In this document: piece by piece, positions 34,802 to 44,917 of the stretch
Layout: each line of letters begins with the position of its first letter
Numbering within the stretch: the stretch's first letter is position 1
Source of the DNA: JACCZR01 sp963844805
Lineage (GTDB): Bacteria > Actinomycetota > Thermoleophilia > Solirubrobacterales > Thermoleophilaceae
Reading direction: 5' to 3'
NCBI GenBank assembly: GCA_963844805.1
Contig: CAWJPU010000008.1
Location: 136,397 to 200,396 of the forward strand
Length of the DNA: 64,000 nt
The notes under the pieces: model-generated
Told to the model about the DNA's origin: nothing
The model's input: the letters and a program-made list of their open reading frames with translations, nothing else
The model's database searches: none
Position numbers and translations under genes: made by a program

Positions 34802-35338
34802 TCAGCCGCCCTCGTCGAGCCAGGCCCTGATCGTCTCGTGGTGCGGCGCCCAGGCGCCCCACACGCTCAGCGCCCAGTCGCGCACCCGCGCGTCGCCCTC
34901 CTCGTGGCACGAGGCGTCGAGCACGTCCTGCACGGTCACGCTGCCCAGCGACGAGGGCGGCTCGAGCCAGCCGAACGGCCGCGAGCGCTCGCTCAGCGCG
35001 CCCCGCTGCGCGCCGGCGTGCTCCATGTCCGCCTCGCGCTCCAGCACCAGGCAGAGCACGGCCAGGTGGACCGCCACCGACTGCTCTGCCCGGTCGCCGG
35101 GCACGCCGGGGTGTTGGGCCGCGTAGGCGTCGACGCCGATGGAGCCCGGGCCGGCGTAGCCCTCCGCCAGGACCTCCCCGTACAGGGCCCAGCACTCCGG
35201 AGAGGCACCGATGTAGGCGTGGGCCGGGCCGCCCGCGGCGGGCAAGTCGAGACCGCAGCCCGGGCAGCGCGACGTGGCTAGGAGCCGCCTTGGCCGATCT
35301 CGAGGAAGCTGTTCAGCCGCCTGACCTCGCGCACGCAC
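34802..35338 (-). CDS. DUF5946 family protein
   Basis: A protein of about 160-178 residues. The N-terminus has the zinc-ribbon-like CPGCGLDLP, followed by HAYIGASPECWALYGEVLAEGYAGPG and VDAYAAQHPGVPGDRAEQSVAVHL, the signature of DUF5946, whose function is unknown. The C-terminal part has ASCHEEGDARVRDWALSVWGAW. The start is uncertain: the first in-frame ATG/GTG/TTG is GTG 35338, which would overlap atpC by 61 bp, while homology begins close to the atpC stop (35278), where only CTAGCC is found. It is the last gene of the ATP synthase operon before the terminator. Confidence 0.72.
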   Translation of the reverse strand: MRARGQAAEQLPRDRPRRLLATSRCPGCGLDLPAAGGPAHAYIGASPECWALYGEVLAEGYAGPGSIGVDAYAAQHPGVPGDRAEQSVAVHLAVLCLVLEREADMEHAGAQRGALSERSRPFGWLEPPSSLGSVTVQDVLDASCHEEGDARVRDWALSVWGAWAPHHETIRAWLDEGG

Positions 35339-35694
35339 CGCTGGTGCTCCTCCGTGCCCTTCTCGGCCTCGTCGCGTGACTTCTCGGCCTCCTTGAGCTG
35401 GGACTCGAGCTCCGAGCGGTCCAGGTCCTCGGGCTTCGTGGCCTCCTCGAGGATCAGCAGCGCGGAGTTGTCGATCACCTGCAGATAACCCTCGCCCTGG
35501 GCGAAGGTCACCACGTCGGACTCCGACTTGTAGAGGCGCAGCTCGGTCGGCTCCAGCATCGCCATCAGCGGCGCGTGGTGGGCCAGGATGCCGAGCCCGC
35601 CGGTCTCCGAGCGCGTGGAGACCATCTCCACCTCGTCGTCGAAGATCTGGCCCTCGGGAGTGAGGACCTCTACGGGGAAGCTACTCCTCGCCAT
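35278..35694 (-). CDS. atpC: F1Fo ATP synthase epsilon subunit
   Basis: A 138-residue subunit of the F1 central stalk, which couples rotation and regulates ATP hydrolysis. The N-terminal beta-sandwich is seen in FPVEVLTPEGQIFDDEVEMV and GGLGILAHHAPLMAMLEP (about residues 32-49). The helical C-terminal hairpin (about 85-138) is highly charged. Start ATG 35694 (MARSSFPVEV) is chosen over the longer ORF, which has an unlikely Arg-rich leader. It overlaps the end of atpD by 14 bp. Confidence 0.94.
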   Translation of the reverse strand: MARSSFPVEVLTPEGQIFDDEVEMVSTRSETGGLGILAHHAPLMAMLEPTELRLYKSESDVVTFAQGEGYLQVIDNSALLILEEATKPEDLDRSELESQLKEAEKSRDEAEKGTEEHQRCVREVRRLNSFLEIGQGGS

Positions 35695-37241
35695 TTTCCT
35701 CCTCCGACTCCTCCGAGGAGTCCTCTTCCTCCTCGTCATCGGACGTGTCCTGCACCACTTCGTCGATCGACGCCTTCATGTAGAAGGCGCGCTCGGGGAC
35801 GTCGTCGTGCTTGCCCTCGACGATCTCCTTGAACGAGCGCACGGTGTCCTCGATCGAGACGTACTTGCCCTCCGAGCCGGTGAAGGCCTCGGCGACGAAG
35901 AACGGCTGCGACAGGAAGCGCTCGACCTTGCGTGCTCGCTGCACGAGCTGGCGGTCGTCGTCGGAGAGCTCGTCGATGCCGAGGATGGCGATGATGTCCT
36001 GCAGCTCCTTGTAGCGCTGCAGCGTCTCCTTGACCTGCGTGGCGACCTCGTAGTGCTCCTGACCGACGATGTCGGGCTTGAGGATCGTCGAGGTGGAGTC
36101 CAGCGGGTCGACGGCCGGGTAGATGCCCTTCTCCGCGATAGACCGCGACAGCGTCGTGGTCGCGTTGAGGTGGGCGAAAACCGATGCCGGCGCGGGGTCG
36201 GTGAGGTCGTCGGCCGGCACGTAGATGGCCTGCACCGAGGTGACCGAGCCCTCGCGCGTCGAGGTGATGCGCTCCTGCAGCTGGCCCATCTCGGTCTCCA
36301 GCGTGGGCTGGTAGCCCACCTGCGAGGGCATGCGGCCCAGCAGCGCCGAGACCTCCTGGCCCGCCTGGACGAACCGGAAGATGTTGTCGATGAACAGCAG
36401 CACGTCCTGGCCGCCCTGCTCGCGGAAGTACTCCGCCATGGTGAGGCCGGACAGGGCCACGCGCATGCGCGCGCCGGGCGGCTCGTTCATCTGGCCGAAC
36501 ACGAGCATGGTCTTCTCGAGGACGCCCGACTCCTTCATCTCGAGCCAGAGGTCGTTGCCCTCGCGCGAGCGCTCGCCGACGCCGACGAAGGCCGACAGGC
36601 CCTCGTGCTCCTCGGCGATGTTGCGGATCAGCTCCTGGATCAGGACGGTCTTGCCCACGCCGGCGCCGCCGAACAGGCCGACCTTGCCGCCCTTGGCGTA
36701 GGGCGCGAGCAGGTCGATGACCTTGATGCCGGTCTCCAGCACCTCGCGCGTCGGGGTCAGGTTCTCGACGCTCGGCGCGGTGCGGTGGATCGGCCAGCGC
36801 TCCTCGACCTCGACCTCGTCGCCGCCGTCGATCGTCTCGCCGAGCAGGTTGAAGATGCGGCCTAGCGTGACGTCGCCGACCGGGACGGTGATCGGCCCAC
36901 CGGTGTCGCGGATCTCGGCGCCGCGCTGCAGGCCGTCGGTCGCGTCCATCGCGACCGCGCGCACGCGGTCGTCGCCCAGGTGCTGCTGGACCTCGAAGAT
37001 CACCGTGTGCTTGCCACCCTCGCCGCCGCCCGGCTGGGCCTCGGTGCCGGCGAGCTTGGCCGTCGTCGTTGTCGCTCTCACCCGTCTGCGGGTCGAGCTC
37101 GGCCTCGAGCGCGGTGTTGATCTCGGGCAGGTCGTCGGGGAAGACGGCCTCGATCACCACGCCGGCGATCTCCTCGACGCGGCCGACGTTCTGTCCGCCG
37201 CCGTTCTTGCTCTCCTGCTCGCTCTGGGTGGCTGCTTCCAC
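35681..37241 (-). CDS. atpD: F1Fo ATP synthase beta subunit, one frameshift, acidic C-terminal tail
   Basis: About 519 residues after correction. The catalytic subunit: the P-loop GLFGGAGVGKTV is at about residue 195, GVGERSREGNDLW (catalytic Glu) follows, then LFIDNIFRFVQAGQEVSALLGRMPSQVGYQPTL. The N-terminal 55 residues (GRVEEIAGVVIEAVFPDDLP) are in another frame; one base near 37066 is wrong, almost surely a sequencing error because the gene is essential. Start GTG 37241 has an AAGGAGA Shine-Dalgarno 5 nt upstream. After the normal end (SFKEIVEGKHDDVPERAFYM) the protein continues with about 25 residues, nearly all Asp/Glu/Ser. Confidence 0.95.
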
Positions 37242-37257
37242 GTTTCTCCTTGCTCGT

Positions 37258-38168
37258 TTAGGTGAGGCCCTCGGCGCCGGCGACCACTTCCATGATCTCC
37301 TGGGTGATCTCAGCCTGACGCTGGCGGTTCATCTGAAGCTCTAGGTCCTCGATCATCTCGGTCGCGTTCTCCTGGGCGTTGCGCATGGCGGTCATGCGCG
37401 CGCCGTGCTCGGAGGCCGTCGACTCGAGCAGGGCTCGGTAGATCGAGATCTCGATGTAGTCCGGGACGAGGCGCTTGAGCATCTCCTCGGGGTCGGGCTC
37501 GTAGATCCACAGCCCCTGGCGCTTCTTCTCCTCGTCCTCTTCGCGGGGATCCCCGCCTTCGTCGTCGGCCACCAGGTGCTCGATCTGCTGGAGGGGCAGC
37601 AGGACGTCGTTCTGGACCTCCTGGCTCATGGCCGACTCGTAGTGGTTGAAGATCATCTCGACCCGGTCGACGTTCTCCGACTCGTACTGGCTCGCGATGT
37701 CGTTCGCCAGGTTGCGGGCGTTGGAGTAGGCCGGCCGGTCGGTGTAGCCCTGGCGGCCGATCACCACGTCGCGCCCGCGGAAGGACAGCGAGGAGATGCC
37801 GCGCTTCCCGGAGGCGTACCAGACGACCTCCTTGCCCTCGTCGCGCAGCTCGCGCTCGCGCCGGTTGCCCGCGCGGATGATCTGCGAGTTGAACGGGCCG
37901 GCCAGTCCGCGGTCGCCGGTGACCAGGAGCAGCCCGACCTTCTTGGTCTCGTCGTGCTCCTCGAGCAGCGGCAGGTCGGGGATGCGCTCGACCGCCTCGA
38001 CCACCCGGCCGGTCATGCGGCGGATGGCGTCGGCGTAGGGGCGCATGGCCTCGATGCGCTGCTCGGCGCGGCGCAGCCGGGCCGCGGCGACCATCTCCAT
38101 GGCGCGCGTGATCTTCTGGATGTTCTTCACAGAAGAGATGCGGCTCTTGGTGTCCTTCTGAGAGGCCA

Positions 38169-38169
<1 letters not shown>
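37258..38169 (-). CDS. atpG: F1Fo ATP synthase gamma subunit
   Basis: A 303-residue rotor subunit of F1. The N-terminal helix contains SRISSVKNIQKITRAMEMVAAARLRRAE, the coiled-coil start that enters the alpha/beta ring. The central Rossmann part has LLVTGDRGLAGPFNSQII (about residues 82-99). The C-terminal helix ends with ENATEMIEDLELQMNRQRQAEITQEIMEVVAGAEGL. An acidic/basic insertion (DDEGGDPREEDEEKKRQ, about 205-221) is seen in the middle. Start GTG 38169 touches the atpA stop (TAGTG, one shared base). Confidence 0.96.
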
Positions 38170-39876
<1,707 letters not shown>

Positions 39877-39899
39877 TGTCTGGGGTCTCCTTCTGAGGC

Positions 39900-40433
39900 C
39901 TAGGCGCCTCGGGCTACTTGCTTTCTCAGCCGCTCGAGGCGGGCCTTGAGGCTTGCGTCCATGATCATGTTGCCGACCTGCAGCACCAGGCCGCCGACGA
40001 CGGCCGGGTCCACGGTGCTCGAGAGCTCGATGCGGCGGCCGGTCTGCTCCTCGATCCGCCGGCCGATCTCGGTGACGATCTGCTCGTCGAGCTTGACAGC
40101 GCTGGTCACCGACACCGGCAGGAGCTTGTGCTCCTCCGCCCACATCCGGTCGTACTCGCGCCGGATGCGGAAGATGGCCGGGAGCCGATGGCGCTCGGCG
40201 AGCAGCTCGAGGAAGTGGAGGAAGCGCTCGTCCGCGTCGGTGACCGCCTGGTCGATCCCCTCCTTCTTCTCCTGCGCGGAGAAGTAGGGCGAGAAGAAGA
40301 AGATCTGCAGGTCGCGGTTCGCGTCCAGGGCGTCGACGAACTCACCGAGCTCGTCGTGCACGCGATCGATCACGTCGTGCTCCTGGGCGACCTCGAACAA
40401 GGATCGCGAGTAGACCTCGGCGATCTCCTCCAT
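39900..40433 (-). CDS. atpH: F1Fo ATP synthase delta subunit
   Basis: A 177-residue peripheral-stalk subunit linking F1 to subunit b. The N-terminal helical bundle EIAEVYSRSLFEVAQEHDVIDRVHDEL is typical, and the C-terminal signature VDPAVVGGLVLQVGNMIMDASLKARLERLR matches the conserved delta-subunit ending. Its length equals that of stand-alone delta; there is no b-delta fusion of the mycobacterial kind, which speaks against Mycobacteriales. Start ATG 40433 abuts the atpF stop (40434). Confidence 0.95.
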   Translation of the reverse strand: MEEIAEVYSRSLFEVAQEHDVIDRVHDELGEFVDALDANRDLQIFFFSPYFSAQEKKEGIDQAVTDADERFLHFLELLAERHRLPAIFRIRREYDRMWAEEHKLLPVSVTSAVKLDEQIVTEIGRRIEEQTGRRIELSSTVDPAVVGGLVLQVGNMIMDASLKARLERLRKQVARGA

Positions 40434-41003
40434 CTAGTGGCTGCCGTTCCCCTCGTCGCCGGCCAGCTGCGAGAAGTCGACCTCGCCGAGTGCCTCCTCG
40501 ATCAACCGCCGGTGATCGTCGTCGTCGAGCGTCTTCCGGGTCACCTTCTCGGTGGCCAGCACCGTGAGGTTGGCGACCTCCTTGCGGATGTCGTCGAGGG
40601 CGCGCCGGGTCTCGTTCTCGATGTCCCTGCGCGTGGACTCCATGAGCTCCTCGCGGTACTTCTTGGCCTCGATCTTCGCCTGCTCCTCGCGGTGCTGTGC
40701 CGCCCGCTGGGCGCGCATGGTGATGTCGTCGGCCTGCTCGCGAGCCTCGCGCAGGCGTGCGCGGTACTCCTCGAGCAGCTGGTCGGCCTCGCGCTTGGTG
40801 CGGTCGGCGTGGTCGATCGACTCCTCGATCGCCCGCCGGCGCTTGTCCAGCGCGTCGGCGATGCGCGGGAAGGCGAGCTTGCGCAGGATCAGGAAGCTGA
40901 TCCCGAACGCGAGCAGCGTCCAGATCATCAACCCCACGCTGGGGGTGACCAGGAAGTTGCCCGAGCCGCCTTCCGCGGCGAGCGGCAGCACCACTCCCTC
41001 CAT
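40434..41003 (-). CDS. atpF: F1Fo ATP synthase b subunit
   Basis: A 189-residue peripheral-stalk subunit. A short N-terminal segment precedes one TM helix (LMIWTLLAFGISFLILRKLAF, about residues 25-45). The rest is a long charged helix with ALDKRRRAIEESIDHADRTK and EEYRARLREAREQAD, forming the coiled-coil stator. Start ATG 41003 shares one base with the atpE stop (TGATG). Confidence 0.95.
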   Translation of the reverse strand: MEGVVLPLAAEGGSGNFLVTPSVGLMIWTLLAFGISFLILRKLAFPRIADALDKRRRAIEESIDHADRTKREADQLLEEYRARLREAREQADDITMRAQRAAQHREEQAKIEAKKYREELMESTRRDIENETRRALDDIRKEVANLTVLATEKVTRKTLDDDDHRRLIEEALGEVDFSQLAGDEGNGSH

Positions 41004-41272
41004 CAGCTACCGCCGAGGAAGAATGCGATCAGGCCGAAGATGAACGCGTAGAAGACGATCGCCTCGGTGAGCGCGAAGCCCAGCCACTGGATCGAGGTGA
41101 TCTCCTCACGCATCTCGGGCTGGCGGGTGACCGACTCGATCACCTTGCCGAAGATGTAGCCCACGCCGATGCCCGGGCCGATGGTCCCGAGGCCGGCGCC
41201 GACGCCGAGCGCGATGGACTGAAGCCCCTTCGAGCTTCCCTGTGCGATGACGAAACTGAGTGCTTCTTCCAT
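41003..41272 (-). CDS. atpE: F1Fo ATP synthase c subunit
   Basis: An 89-residue proteolipid with two TM helices forming the rotor ring. Helix 1 has the glycine-rich GVGAGLGTIGPGIGVGYIFG, the polar loop is SVTRQPE (residues 47-53), and helix 2 has FALTEAIVFYAFIFG with the ion-binding Glu at residue 70. The residues around it do not show an obvious sodium signature, so proton coupling is assumed. Start ATG 41272 has AAGGAGG 5 nt upstream, the strongest Shine-Dalgarno of the operon, fitting the high copy number of c. Confidence 0.96.
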   Translation of the reverse strand: MEEALSFVIAQGSSKGLQSIALGVGAGLGTIGPGIGVGYIFGKVIESVTRQPEMREEITSIQWLGFALTEAIVFYAFIFGLIAFFLGGS

Positions 41273-41282
41273 GGGGTCCTCC

Positions 41283-42201
41283 TTAATGAGCCTCGGTCGC
41301 CTCGCCGAGGTAGATGGCGGTCAAGGTGGCGAAGATGAAGGCCTGCAGTCCGGCGATCAGGACGACCTCGAACATGAAGAAGAGGATCGCCACGATCAGC
41401 GTCAGCGGCCCGAGGGCCGCGAGGCCCAGGATCACGACCAGCCCGCCGCCCATGAACAGGATCAGCAGGTGGCCGGCCAGCAGGTTGGCGAACAATCGCA
41501 CCGACAGCGAGATCAGCCTGACGAACTGGGACAGCGCCTCGATGAAGAAGATGGGAACGGCGGCGACGCCGCCGACGCCGGCGGGAATCCAGCCCTTCAC
41601 GTAGCCCACCGGTCCCTTGGCCCGCACCCCCTCGACGTGGTACGAGGTCCACACGAGCACGGTCAGCACGAGCGGGATGGAGATGTTGGCGGTGGCGGCG
41701 TAGATCGCGAACGACGGCAGCTCGGCGCCGAAAACGTGGATCTTGTGCTCGGTGTTGGTCGGCAGCGGTATGTAGCCGATCAGGTTCGAGACGAGGATGA
41801 AGAGGAAGATCGCCCCGATGAACGGGAACCACTTCCGGGCCATCTCCGCCTGCATGTTCGAGCGGACGATCTGGTTGAAGATCAGGTCGTAGGAGAGCTC
41901 GACCGCGGTCTGCACGCGGTTCGGGCGGTCCTGCATGCGGTTGGCGACGTAGACCATCAGGCCGCAGGTGACCGCGCAGGACAGGAAGACGTAGAAGACG
42001 GCCTTGGTGACGCTCAGGTCCAACCCGCCGATGTGGATCTCGATCCACGGCGTGAGCATGAACTCGTTCTGGGGCTGGAACTCGTTGTTGCGCCCCGCCG
42101 AGCCGAAGATGCCGAACAGCGCGACCATGAGCGCCCACGAGGATCAGCCCGCTGATCAGGATGATCTGCTTGCGGCTTAGTCGTGAGAGCGCAGCTGTCA
42201 C
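41283..42201 (-). CDS. atpB: F1Fo ATP synthase a subunit, one frameshift
   Basis: About 305 residues. The proton-channel subunit: FMLTPWIEIHIGGLDLSVTKAVF near the start, SYDLIFNQIVRSNM, and the helix LISLSVRLFANLLAGHLLI, which holds the essential Arg. The final helices include LIAGLQAFIFATLTAIYLGEA. The N-terminal 23 residues (TAALSRLSRKQIILISGLILVG) lie in another frame; a single-base event near 42135 separates them. Start GTG 42201 overlaps the atpI-like stop as GTGA, which supports the longer version over the in-frame ATG at 42128. Confidence 0.93.
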
Positions 42202-42557
42202 GAGTTGGGCCTCTCGAATGGTCGGGTCAGCATCGTGGCACTGAAGTACGCGGTGAACAGTGCGATGCACAACACAGCCGCCGCGAGGCCGTCCTCGCGC
42301 TCCCCGGCCATGCCGACGCCGAACACGGCGAGGGCCACCAGCCACCCGCGCAGCAGCATGCTGCCGGCGAGCAGGCCGGCCACCTTGCGCGGGTCGTCGG
42401 ACTCGCGCGCGCGGCGGTCGGTCTGGGCCTGGATCGCACGCTGCACGAGCCACGCGACGGCCGCGGCGGCGTAGCCGAGCAGCGGCAGTCCGGCAAGCAG
42501 GAAGACGGGCAGAGCCACGGCCAGCAACACCAGATCGAGGTAACGCAGGACGTTCAT
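42198..42557 (-). CDS. atpI: ATP synthase subunit I-like small membrane protein
   Basis: A 119-residue protein with four hydrophobic helices at the head of the ATP synthase operon, the position of AtpI, which helps assemble the c-ring. Helices are about residues 4-22, 28-45, 60-80 and 90-110. Sequence likeness to AtpI is weak, so the name rests mainly on place and topology. Start ATG 42557 (MNVLRYLDLV) is chosen because the longer ORF adds a non-hydrophobic leader. Its GTGA overlap couples it to atpB. Confidence 0.72.
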   Translation of the reverse strand: MNVLRYLDLVLLAVALPVFLLAGLPLLGYAAAAVAWLVQRAIQAQTDRRARESDDPRKVAGLLAGSMLLRGWLVALAVFGVGMAGEREDGLAAAVLCIALFTAYFSATMLTRPFERPNS

Positions 42558-42677
42558 GCCCGCACTGCTCTCTGAGCTCCCTAGAGCGTGCGTCGTCAAG
42601 GCGGGGTGACTCTACCGACGCGCGCGAGAAAGTGACCACATTGTGACGCCAGGCACGGGAAGGGGTCGGCGCCCGCC

Positions 42678-44312
42678 TCAGACGACTCTTAGCAGGGCCT
42701 CCACCACGCGCTCGTCGAACTGCGTCCCGGCGCCCCGGCGCAGCTCCTCGGCCGCCTCCTCGGCGCCCAGCGCCACCCGGTACGGGCGGTCGCTGGTCAT
42801 CGCCTCGTAGGCGTCGGCGACCGCCAGGATGCCCGCTTGGAGCGGCACCGAGTCGCCACTCAGTCCTTCCGGATAGCCGCGGCCATCGGGACGCTCGTGG
42901 TGGAGGCGCACCCAGTCGCGCACCTCGGCGAAATCCGTCGTCTCCAGCAGGCGCGCTCCGGTGGACGGGTGGGCTCTGACCCAGTCCCACTCCTCCTCGG
43001 TGAGCGGCCCGCTCTTCTCGACCACGCCCTCGGGCACGGCGACCCGCCCGACGTCGTGGACGATGCCGGCCAGGCGCACGCGCTCGACCTCGTCGGGAGC
43101 CAGGCCCAGCTCGCGGGCGATGAGCTCGGAAAAGCGGCCCACTCGGTGGCAGTGCGCGGTGTTGCCCGAGTCGCGGACGTCGAGCGACTCGGCCAAGCTC
43201 ACCAGCGCGCCGACCTCGACGTAGCGGTGGTCGCGGTCCGAGGCCGCGCCGCGCGCCAGGATGCCCGGCACCTCTGCGCTGGAGATCACCGAGCGGTTGC
43301 GGCCCAGGCTCTTGGCCGCGTAGAGGGCGTGGTCGGCGGCCTGAAGCAGGGAGTCCGAGGTGGCGCCGTGCAGCGGCGAGCAGGCGACTCCGAGCGAGAC
43401 CGTGAGTCCGGCGTCGCGGTCCACGCCGGTGCGGATGCGCTCGGCCAGCATGTAGGCGCCGTGCTCGTCGGTGTCGGGGACGATGATCGCGAACTCCTCG
43501 CCGCCCACCCGCGCCGCGCTGTCGAAGCTGCGCTTGGCGCCGCAGATCAGCTCGCCCACGTTGCGCAGCACGGCGTCGCCGGCTCCGTGGCCGCGGGAGT
43601 CGTTGACGCTCTTGAAGCGGTCGATGTCGGCCACCACCAGGCTCAGCGGCGTCTCGGCCCTGCGGCAGCGCTCGATCTCCAGGTCGAACGCCTCCTCGAA
43701 CCCGCGGCGATTCAGCAGGCCGGTGAGGGGGTCGCGGCGGACGGCGTCGGTCAGGTTGCGCAGCAGTGAGGCGACCCGCTCGCGGCCGCGGGAGATCAGG
43801 TAGCCCGCCACCCCGAGCGTCAGCAGCGTGGCGGCGTAGCCGGCCAGGGCGTCGTCGCTCACGTCCTCGATCGCCAGCACCACGGCGTAGCTCACCGCGA
43901 CGACCAGCAGGTGCATCGCCGCGGCGGGGGGCCGGAAGAACCAGCACGCGTAGACGACGATCCACATGAACGGGAGCGGCGCGTAGACCGAGTCGCTGCC
44001 CCACGCGTAGCAGCCGGCCGCGGCGAACGCCGTTCCCCCCAGGACGGCCACGTGGAAGCCCCAGTGCGGGATGCGGTCGTACAGGAGGATCAGCGCGACG
44101 GCGATGAGCAGCGCGCCCAGGCCGAGGAGGCTCGACAGCGTCTCGTCGAAGCCCGGGTGGTTGGGCAGCACCAAGCCCAGCAGGGGCACCGCCGCGCCGG
44201 CCAGGGCGAGCGCCGCGCCGGTACGGGCCATCGACGCCTTACTGGCGGGAACGTCGACTCCTGTACTCATCGATGTCCGCCGGCTGAGGCGCTCGCGGAG
44301 GGGCGGATCCAT
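42678..44312 (-). CDS. Membrane GGDEF/HD-GYP two-domain protein (c-di-GMP turnover)
   Basis: A 544-residue protein. The N-terminal half has six or so TM helices (about residues 28-180). A GGDEF domain follows: RDPLTGLLNRRGFEEAFDLE, DIDRFKSVNDSRGHGAGD, and the active site RVGGEEFAI, so diguanylate cyclase activity is expected. The C-terminal HD-GYP domain has LAGIVHDVGRVAVPEGV and HHERPDGRGYPEGLSG, with the full metal-binding and GYP residues, so it should hydrolyse c-di-GMP. Start ATG 44312 has a GAGGAGG Shine-Dalgarno 5 nt upstream, unlike most neighbours. It is divergent from yjbQ. Confidence 0.92.
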   Translation of the reverse strand: MDPPLRERLSRRTSMSTGVDVPASKASMARTGAALALAGAAVPLLGLVLPNHPGFDETLSSLLGLGALLIAVALILLYDRIPHWGFHVAVLGGTAFAAAGCYAWGSDSVYAPLPFMWIVVYACWFFRPPAAAMHLLVVAVSYAVVLAIEDVSDDALAGYAATLLTLGVAGYLISRGRERVASLLRNLTDAVRRDPLTGLLNRRGFEEAFDLEIERCRRAETPLSLVVADIDRFKSVNDSRGHGAGDAVLRNVGELICGAKRSFDSAARVGGEEFAIIVPDTDEHGAYMLAERIRTGVDRDAGLTVSLGVACSPLHGATSDSLLQAADHALYAAKSLGRNRSVISSAEVPGILARGAASDRDHRYVEVGALVSLAESLDVRDSGNTAHCHRVGRFSELIARELGLAPDEVERVRLAGIVHDVGRVAVPEGVVEKSGPLTEEEWDWVRAHPSTGARLLETTDFAEVRDWVRLHHERPDGRGYPEGLSGDSVPLQAGILAVADAYEAMTSDRPYRVALGAEEAAEELRRGAGTQFDERVVEALLRVV

Positions 44313-44350
44313 GATCCTCCTCGTTCGCGGGTCCCCCTTGTTGTCCAGCA

Positions 44351-44356
44351 TAAGCT
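44351..44356 (+). promoter_or_regulatory. -10 element (TAAGCT), leaderless-type
   Basis: TAAGCT lies 6 nt before GTG 44363 of yjbQ; there is no Shine-Dalgarno sequence. Confidence 0.5.
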
Positions 44357-44362
44357 CGATTT

Positions 44363-44782
44363 GTGTGGGCACAGCGAGAAATCACGCTCGAGGCCCGTTC
44401 GCGGGGCTTCCACCTGATCACGCGGGAGGTCGAGGAGGGGCTGCCCGAGCTCGGCTCCGTGGGGGTCGGGCTCGCCCATCTCATGATTCAGCACACCTCC
44501 GCCTCGCTGACCGTCAACGAGAACGCGTCGCCCGATGTGCGCAGGGACTTCCGCACCTGGGTCGACTCGGCAGTGCCCGAGAGCTCCGGCCGCTGGACCC
44601 ACACGCTGGAGGGCTCGGACGACATGCCGGCCCACATCAAGGCCTCGCTGACCGGGCCGGACCTGACCCTGCCCGTGCGCGACGGCGCCTTCGCTCTCGG
44701 CACCTGGCAGGGCATCTACCTGTGCGAGCACCGCGACAACGGGGGCGCGCGACGGCTGGTTGTGACCCTGAACGGTGAGTGA
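44363..44782 (+). CDS. yjbQ: YjbQ family protein (UPF0047)
   Basis: A 139-residue protein of the YjbQ family. The signature is clear: LAHLMIQHTSASLTVNENASPDVRRDF (about residues 40-66), HTLEGSDDMPAHIKASL (about 82-98) and LGTWQGIYLCEHRD (about 113-126), which carry the conserved His, Asn and Asp residues. E. coli YjbQ has weak thiamine-phosphate-synthase activity; its normal role is unsettled. Start GTG 44363 follows a -10 element by 6 nt. It is a single-gene transcript closed by the terminator at 44823-44853. Confidence 0.92.
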   Translation: MWAQREITLEARSRGFHLITREVEEGLPELGSVGVGLAHLMIQHTSASLTVNENASPDVRRDFRTWVDSAVPESSGRWTHTLEGSDDMPAHIKASLTGPDLTLPVRDGAFALGTWQGIYLCEHRDNGGARRLVVTLNGE

Positions 44783-44822
44783 GCGGGGCGGCGGTCAGCG
44801 TGCGGACCCGCGCACCCTTTGG

Positions 44823-44853
44823 AAAAATTCGTCAGCGGCGTGACGAGTTTTTT
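44823..44853 (+). terminator. Intrinsic terminator after yjbQ
   Basis: The stem AATTCGTCA / TGACGAGTT (9 pairs including one G-T) has a 6 nt loop and is followed by a T run to 44853, with A residues on the 5' side. It lies 40 bp after the yjbQ stop and also separates the SOS-type promoter that follows. Confidence 0.8.
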
Positions 44854-44903
44854 GAGGGGGGACCGCAGTCCGGCCCCGGATAGCGCCACGTCCGCCGGGT
44901 ATG

Positions 44904-44917
44904 CGAACATACGTTCG
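44904..44917. promoter_or_regulatory. LexA (SOS) box CGAACATACGTTCG
   Basis: A perfect dyad (CGAAC / GTTCG arms, 4 nt centre ATAC) that fits the Gram-positive/actinobacterial LexA consensus CGAACRNRYGTTYG. It ends one base before the ATG of the radical SAM gene, where bound LexA would block transcription. M. tuberculosis Rv2578c, the family archetype, is one of the DNA-damage-induced genes as I recall it, which supports the call. Confidence 0.8.

Noticed and set aside
35588..36865. Plus-strand 425-codon ORF in the ATP synthase region
   Set aside because: It is the antisense shadow of atpD, rich in Leu/Val/Asp/Arg codons complementary to conserved beta-subunit sequence.
42594..42599. TTGACG on the minus strand as -35 box of the atp operon
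   Set aside because: No convincing -10 box was found at the right distance, so the atp promoter is left unassigned.
41140..44004. Minus-strand 954-codon ORF across atpB and the cyclase/phosphodiesterase gene
   Set aside because: It is an out-of-frame reading of three real genes; the true products are recognised in other frames.
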